From contig WEDG01011594.1 of assembly GCA_017591395.1 (NCBI GenBank), forward strand, positions 1 through 64,000: a stretch of 64,000 nucleotides of DNA, read 5' to 3'. The DNA is from Schistocephalus solidus (lineage: Eukaryota > Platyhelminthes > Cestoda > Diphyllobothriidea > Diphyllobothriidae). Positions 57,730 through 64,000 of the stretch are shown piece by piece. The number at the start of each line of letters is the position of its first letter. Position 1 is the first letter of the stretch. Position numbers and translations under genes: made by a program. Under the pieces are notes generated by a model that was given only the letters and a program-made list of their open reading frames with translations, was not told the origin of the DNA and made no database searches.

Positions 57730-59060
57730 TATACTGTTGTATTTTGGCCTGTATTTGCAACAAATCATTCATTTAAAAACGCAAATACCTACCTTTTTTG
57801 GATCTTTTCCAGGCACACTCATTGAATTTAGCCTCTTTTGGAACGCAATATCCTTGCACAGACGATAAACTGGACAACTTCATAAGTACATTTACAGAGG
57901 GGGTATTGAAAGCGCAAATTCAATGGTGAAATTTACATTGTGCTAGTTTCGATCCCGTGAATCGGCTCCACCAATTTGAACCCCAAATGAACGCAGAGTT
58001 TCGATGTTTTAATATCCAGCTTCATAAGTTGTGGCTTGGTACCTTTGCTTTCTTTGGCCTCTGTGTAAATCAACTTTGTCATTAGAAAGTTATTTTTAAT
58101 TCAGCGAACACAAGGTCATGCTGGTCTGTTGACGGGTAGGTAAATAGAAGACCGAAAAATGTCCGATGTTTACCATTATCGCTTGTTGCCAATATGCCAT
58201 GGCGTTTCCTCACTGTGTGACTACTTAGACCTAGAAAGTAACCACTCGACTCCCCACCAGCGATCAACGCTTTATGATTCTCTGATGCTGGGAGGGCTTT
58301 TTACATCAAGCACAACAATTCCTACAAATTGGGCCAGTACTATGGTCCCGTGCATGCACGCTTAAAAAACCTATAGTTTGACTGCCTGTTGGTTTCAAAT
58401 TTCGAGAAGGTTCTTTGCTCGAAATTGGAGAGGCACATCGTTAAAGTCCTGGGCAGCTCAGCCGCGGACGTTTCTGAGCCAATATACACTCTGCAGATGA
58501 ATTCAATCTTGTAAGCTAACTTTGCCCGTTTTTCATAAGCAATGTCACTTGACAAGGCGAAAATCACTATACAGATCTTTAACATGAAGGATTCAGGAGG
58601 ATACAGAAGAGTGTGTGATGGATATTGGAGTAAACGTGAAGCAACCTTATGACGATAACTTGATAGGTAAAAACAAGGATAATTTATTTGGATAGAAAAA
58701 TTTTAACGGATAACTAATTATTTTTGGTGAGTACTAAACTTTCAGTCCCAAATCGCTTAATTAAACACTGGATGGGAAAACCGAGTTTCGATCTATATGC
58801 GTGTTATAATTGCAGCTTATGCCTGTCAGACGTAAACAAGCAGAGATAAAGTAAACAGTGGTGGACTAGACTTAATTGACTGCACAATAGGACGGCTAAC
58901 TTGGATTTAGGAATTCAGCTTCGAAATACGGATAAGGTATAAAAGGCTGCGTGTTGACTGGGCTGCGGAAAAGCGAAGCATTGCATGGATTGCCAACTAA
59001 AAAATTCAAGGCAGTGCAGGGAGCACGACATTTCGGCCGTCCTTGCCAACAATTTACAGT
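57730..59060. other. No gene seen
   Basis: Frames at 58159-58365, 58082-58267 (minus) and 58340-58585 (minus) are unrecognised. May hold the 3' UTR of the prospero gene. Confidence 0.35.
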
Positions 59061-60445
59061 GCATGACGCGTAGCAGGGTGGATACAGGGACGATGATAAT
59101 TGCGCGCGAATTAGTTCATACTGATAGTAGACTTGCATATCACATATCGCACCATCTCTACCCTCACCCACCTGAACTCGGTGTCACCCAATGGTCAAGC
59201 AAACTGGAGGCGGGATCGGGTTCAAACGATCGACACGATGTGAATCCGCACCGAGGCATGCCAACACGCTCCCTGCTCCGCACTCACACGATCGGGATTT
59301 CATACAAAAACAAGGGGAGGCAGGTTGGATCCCACTGCGTGGGAGTGAGATAGAGGCCACATTAAGAGGGAGCCATTGCAGCCTGGCTCGCAGTTCATCA
59401 GTCGAACGTTCGACACAAACACATACACAAACATAGGATGACAGTTCGACCGTCGATTTCGACGAGGTTCAACGTATGCTCCACACCAGGTTGTGCAGGG
59501 ATGGTGACTTGCACGTGAATTAGTTTTAAGTGGTAGTAGCCTTGCGTTGCAGCTACCGCACTCCCTCCTCCTCCTCCACCTAAGCCCGTTGTCAAGACAG
59601 AGTCAAGAAGAACGGAGATGGGAGAGGGCGCAGGTGGCGGGCGCGCCTGGAGCCGCCCCTGGGTTTACAACCACACCTGACTCGGATCCCACGGAGTGGG
59701 AGTGCCATAAAGGCCACATTAAGAAGGAGCCATTGCAGCCTGAATCTCATTCCGCCAGTCAGCCACTGCACACAAAACACACATTGGGCTGACCACGCGG
59801 TCCGAGTTATCCCGTCATTTGGCAACCTTCCAAGCCACGGTTTTTAGCGCACCGTGATAACTTTAAGCGCGTCCGATTGTTTATAGTGAGGAAAATGCGC
59901 TGAGCTGTTGACCTCACTTTCTCCCCCGCCCCCACAATCAGACCACCATCCGAGCCAGTCAGTTGTCTGAGGCGGGAATGGGCTCATTGGCTGATGGGTC
60001 GGCGTACCCGTCTTCGCGCACCACGGCACGACCTGGCCCCCATAACGCACCCACCAGGATTTACTTAGTCAGGGGATATGGAGGAGCCATCGCCATCTGA
60101 CTCCCAGTCTACTGGTCAGCCACTCGAAACACACAGCACATACACTGAGCTGACGGCGTGGTCTGGTGTAAGCGTCAGATTGGAAGCCTTCTCAGCCACG
60201 GTTTCTAGGAAACCATGAACACACACACACGATAGTTCGACCGTCGTAATTTGACGATGTCCACCGTATGCTCCATGGAAGGTGGAGCAGGGACGGTGAC
60301 TTGCGCGTGATTTAGTTTAAAGTGATAGTAGCCTTTCGCTGCAGCTACCGCACTCTCTCCTCCTCCCCCACCTGAGCCCGGTGGCAAGACAGAGTAAAGA
60401 AGACTGGAGGCGGGAGAGGACGTAGGTGGCTAGCGCGGCTGGGTT
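59061..60445 (+). repeat. Cluster of R1 repeats (three or four partial copies)
   Basis: Recurrent blocks: 'gatagtagacttgcatatc' at 59118, 'ggtagtagccttgcgttgc' at 59530, 'gatagtagcctttcgctgc' at 60322; 'agggagccattgcagcctg' at 59370, 'aaggagccattgcagcctg' at 59724, 'gaggagccatcgccatctg' at 60081. Units are GC-rich (CTC-rich and GGAGG-rich tracts). Forward and reverse frames inside are not conserved between copies, so I read them as non-coding. Confidence 0.75.
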
Positions 60446-62155
60446 ACAAATGGTAACACGCACTTCGTAAATTCAGACACAAGAGATAGTTAGCTCAATG
60501 CTCGTCTCTTCCGCTTAAATTAGTAGCACTCGTGCTGAAATTTGAGGTGGGTTGAAATATGGTCGCGCTGCCTAGCATGGCCACTGAATGATTTAGTTTC
60601 AAATACATGTCTACTAACAGTAGGCATATTTATATGCTTTATTGTGTGGATTGTTCCTCGGTCGGTTACTTGGTTTCAGTGACTCATTTCATGGCACACC
60701 TTACGATTTTATTTAGTTAACAGTGAAAGGCTTATCTGCAATTGTAGGGGTGGGTGAAGAGAGATAACATGGGTATAGGCGGCTGCACAGTTTCACCCCT
60801 CCTTTCCCAGTTAGTGTCCCTCCAAAAATCCTATATGCCCGTATTGGAAGTGGCCTGGTTTACCCATAAATTTTGGCAGACATACAATGCAGCCCTACCT
60901 AAAATATTAACGAGGTAGAATAGTTGGTCAATGGAGAAAAAATATAAGAAGAGAACATAGAGAATCAGGGGTAGACCTGCATCAGAATACTCATAACCCT
61001 CATAGGTGTTATTGGGAATAGCTTTAAATTCCATTGTCCCTTGCATTTAACAGCGACTTTCATAGTCTTTGCCCACAACTGCCTGCGGGGGCTTATTCAA
61101 AGTCGGCATCTGAAAGTTACCAGTGATCATCTAAAAATCATAAAAATACTCAAACTTATAGACACATATGGTAAACGAATGTAATTGGCCATTTCCGGTG
61201 AAATTATTGAGTGTATAATCTCCGCGCATTTAAATAAAATTGAGTTTAAAATTTAGAAATTATTGAAATATGCTCACTTTACTTTCATGTAGCAGCTGCT
61301 AGAAGAGAACTGCACCTTTATCGATGCACATGCCGTTGTTTTCCTCACCGAAGGACTGAAAAAACGCTGAAACCGTAGATTAGAATGTTCTTAATGGATT
61401 TTTTTTAATCAACGCGCAAAACATGTAATCAAGAAGACAACGTTCTGAATCTTGTGATCTCAGACAGGATTCACCGACGACCAAACCAGATTTATATGTG
61501 TTCTCCGATAATTGCAAGTATGTTAATCACTGCATCCAACCATCCCGTTACAGGTCAGCGGTTCCACATTTTTTTCAAGATACCCTTTGAAGGATTTACT
61601 AATGAATTTATAAATTTTCATATGAGTGCCTATGATATGAGAAGACTATAATCTCTGAACTCTGAACACCCTCAGCTATCTCCGTCATGCTTACTTTTTA
61701 TTAAGGTTAAAAAATCTTGTTACTCTACCCTTCCTTATATTACTGCATAGACGTAATTATGAATAATCGGAAGTCTATGTTCGCCAAACTTGACATCTTC
61801 AGTACGATAGTAGTCTAGCATCTATGAAAACTCAGAACAGAAAATATCGATCACATTGGTTGGACTGATTATTTTTGCAATTACTAATATCGGGACTATA
61901 AATACCTTGAACAATACTAGTAGGACGTAGACAATGGTTTTCCAGTGTGGGGAAAAGAGGGTGATTCCACTGTTGTCGCGTTTTTGCGGTCATAACTAAG
62001 TCTGAAAGTCACTAAAATTCGGAAGGGATCAACCAAATTCAGTCAGGAAGCCTCAAATTCATTATGAGTATAAACTTCACAAAAATAATTGTAAAGTGAG
62101 TTTCATTCAAAATTTGACGAGAATGTATCAAAACAGTTATTTCTTGCCACTCGCT
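60446..62155. other. No gene seen
   Basis: The frame 61454-61651 and reverse frame 60831-61046 are unrecognised. About 61755-61795 is a single arm of the inverted-repeat element at 41078. Confidence 0.35.
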
Positions 62156-62159
62156 GTGC

Positions 62160-62620
62160 CACGATGATAACCACCACCTGTGCAACAGTATGGTAGGTGT
62201 AAGGACGGTTACTGGCGTGCGAAATAGTTTGCAGTGATAGTAGACTTGCACAGCAACTACCGCATTCTCTCCTTGCTCATCTTCCTTGGCCTGCTGTCAA
62301 AGCCGAGTCAGAGGTGACAGAGATGGATCGGGTGCAGCCCATCTGTGCGTGCCACACACACGCCTGGTCTGTGCGCGATGGACCCAGTTTTCATCAAAAT
62401 AAGAAAGAGGCTGCTCAAATCCAACCTGAGTGGGAGTGTCATAGAGGCCGCAGTAAGTGGGGACAAGTAAAGCCTGGTTCGGGTTAACCCGTTAGGTTGT
62501 AGGCTTTCAAGCTACGGCTTTTAGCGCACCATGTCAGCTTAAGAATGCGTCAGATTGTTTCTACACGAGTAGGTAAGCTAGGTGCCATGGCGGTAGAGTC
62601 TTAAACGTCTTCTTTGCTGT
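62160..62620 (+). repeat. Dispersed repeat R1, single copy
   Basis: Contains 'gatagtagacttgcacagc' (62236), 'gatggatcgggtgcagc' (62320; shared with 52395), 'gagtgggagtgtcatagag' and 'cggcttttagcgcacca' (62514; as at 59840). Confidence 0.75.
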
Positions 62621-62769
62621 CTGTGCCCGATATAATGCGTCAGTCAATTTTCCAAGGTAGTTAATTAACTGATGTCAACATCAGTCGCACATGGCTAAAA
62701 GAACTGCAGGAACCTGCCTACGCGAGCCACACATGACATGGTCGCACACCACGCCAGGTTTTCATGAGA

Positions 62770-64000
62770 AAGGGTTGGAGGTTTAGATCTCAACTGTTTG
62801 GGTTATTGTAGAGGCCCTCATGCAGCTCAGTCAACACTGAACTTGATCCTGCCAGGTCTCCGGGTTGATTTACAATTGTTTGAGTGAGATATTCAGGATG
62901 TCGTTTGTGCTCGTTGTTGCCAAACACCCCTAACGACGTCACTGTAGAAGCGTCGGTTAGGTTGGCCGTCGTACTCCAGCGGCGCGGTTGAATGGGCTTC
63001 AGTATGGCATTGCTACCAAGGATGACGGTTCGTTCGAAGACTTCTGTGCCTGGAAACTTGTCTTCCCATAACATCTGAGGTGGAATTGATCGAGATTCCT
63101 CGTCTGTTTCTCATAGACTCTCAGGCTGCCTTCCCGTGCAGCAGCGTCGTCAAGATGACGCCTCTGTAAATCTAAAATTTATTGGTTAGATGGAGATCGA
63201 TGCGATTTCACACGGAGTCCTAAGGGCAGCCAAAGGCCTGAATGGATTTTGAGATACGATGTGCAACCGTATCCTCGATTTTGGTGTTTCCTAAGAGGGT
63301 ACTATCTCGGTGAACAAATTTTTAAAATGCTTGGATTGAGATCCGTTTATACGGATGCAAGGCTCGTTCTATTCACTGTTGGGTGTCGGCCGGTATTTTC
63401 TCAGTGTTTTATTGTGTTGATGGTCAGCCTGAATTGTGCACATGCGGTGACTTAGAGTTTCATGCTCTGTTGCATATCCGCTTTTGCCACTGTGTTGGGT
63501 GCACAGTCGTCCACGAAGCGCAGGCCACGGACAGTTGTCGCGGCCAACCACGATGGTGCCTGCATGCGTCAGATATTGATAAGTCGATCGAATGTCCTTT
63601 AAGATATGTTTACGCCTGGGCGCTCTTCCCGGTAGGCGTACATCAACATTACAGATAACATGAGAGTGGGTTAGTGTTTAAAGTCCGGCTTAACCCCATT
63701 AGTCACTACGAATGTTTCATAGGGCCTCGGCAGGCGTATAAAGTTAGCATGGGAGCTTTTCGATTTTGGTGGCACTTTTCTTACAGCTGATGGTCGGCGA
63801 AGATCAGTTCGACAGTGCCGCATTTCACACGAAATTTGTAGTGACAATCCAGTTGGATTCATTTTTCCAAGTTCATGTTCAGGCGATTGCAGAGGACGTT
63901 GGCGAAGATTTTCCTACAATGCCACGGTGGTTGCTATGGCTTCGACGGCTACTGTTAGGTTTAAAGTTGTGAACCTTGAAGTACTGAGGGAATTATCGTT
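62770..64000 (-). mobile_element. LINE ORF2 reverse transcriptase region (degenerate, runs off the window)
   Basis: Minus-strand reading, with frameshifts and stops: YETFVVTNGVKPDF (about 63720), VMLMYAYREERPGVNIS (about 63630), RMQAPSWLAATTVRGLRFV then DDCAPNTVAKADMQQSM (about 63570-63470), KFPGTEVFERTVILGSNAI and QPRRWS (about 63070-62970), then LHEGLYNN (about 62810). The F-V-D-D box is the catalytic YADD-type motif of non-LTR reverse transcriptases (finger/palm). It is the same LINE family as the endonuclease at 330-1530. The polymerase is dead because of the breaks. Confidence 0.85.

Overview
This is eukaryotic DNA, most likely from a parasitic flatworm and probably a diphyllobothriidean tapeworm. 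It is AT-rich, has short GT-AG introns, is crowded with repeats, and carries a micro-exon gene (MEG), a gene architecture known from parasitic flatworms. Its non-LTR retrotransposons end in C2H2 zinc fingers, as I recall from Spirometra-like genomes. The species call is from memory and unchecked.

The centrepiece is one gene on the + strand at 12106-28808. A 58-nt first exon encodes a signal peptide behind a TATA box. About thirty internal exons of 15-57 nt follow. Every one is a multiple of three, every one starts and ends in phase 1, and all read open when joined. A terminal exon ends in a TAA, with AATAAA about 114 nt downstream. The predicted secreted protein is about 263 aa. The 3' half grew by tandem duplication of a ~660-bp unit carrying one 18-nt exon and, in most units, one 24/27-nt exon. 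Two adjacent 1.32-kb superunits are nearly identical. Two copies of the 24-nt exon have lost the acceptor AG, and one of these also has a stop.

The second real gene is a prospero-type homeobox gene at 55019-57636 (+, four recognised exons). Its conserved C-terminal domain is cut by an in-frame TAA, after which the domain stays open for 30 more codons.

The rest is repeats. At 1-1530 two LINE fragments meet head to head. At 3363-7480 a 1.5-kb segment is duplicated, and the second copy has two extra insertions. Intron 1 of the MEG holds a 1.75-kb palindrome of two Penelope-like element 3' halves with GIY-YIG motifs. Between 38.9 and 41.3 kb and at 52.6 kb lie MITE-like elements with degenerate TTAGGG-like interiors. 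At 44.0-48.1 kb there are tRNA-derived SINEs, a LINE 3' end, and a hAT fragment inserted in a SINE arm of a foldback. Another inverted-repeat element lies at 50.7-51.7 kb. A GC-rich dispersed repeat (called R1 here) occurs at 52.2, 59.1-60.4 and 62.2 kb. The window ends inside a LINE reverse transcriptase on the minus strand. Long stretches between these show no gene I can support.
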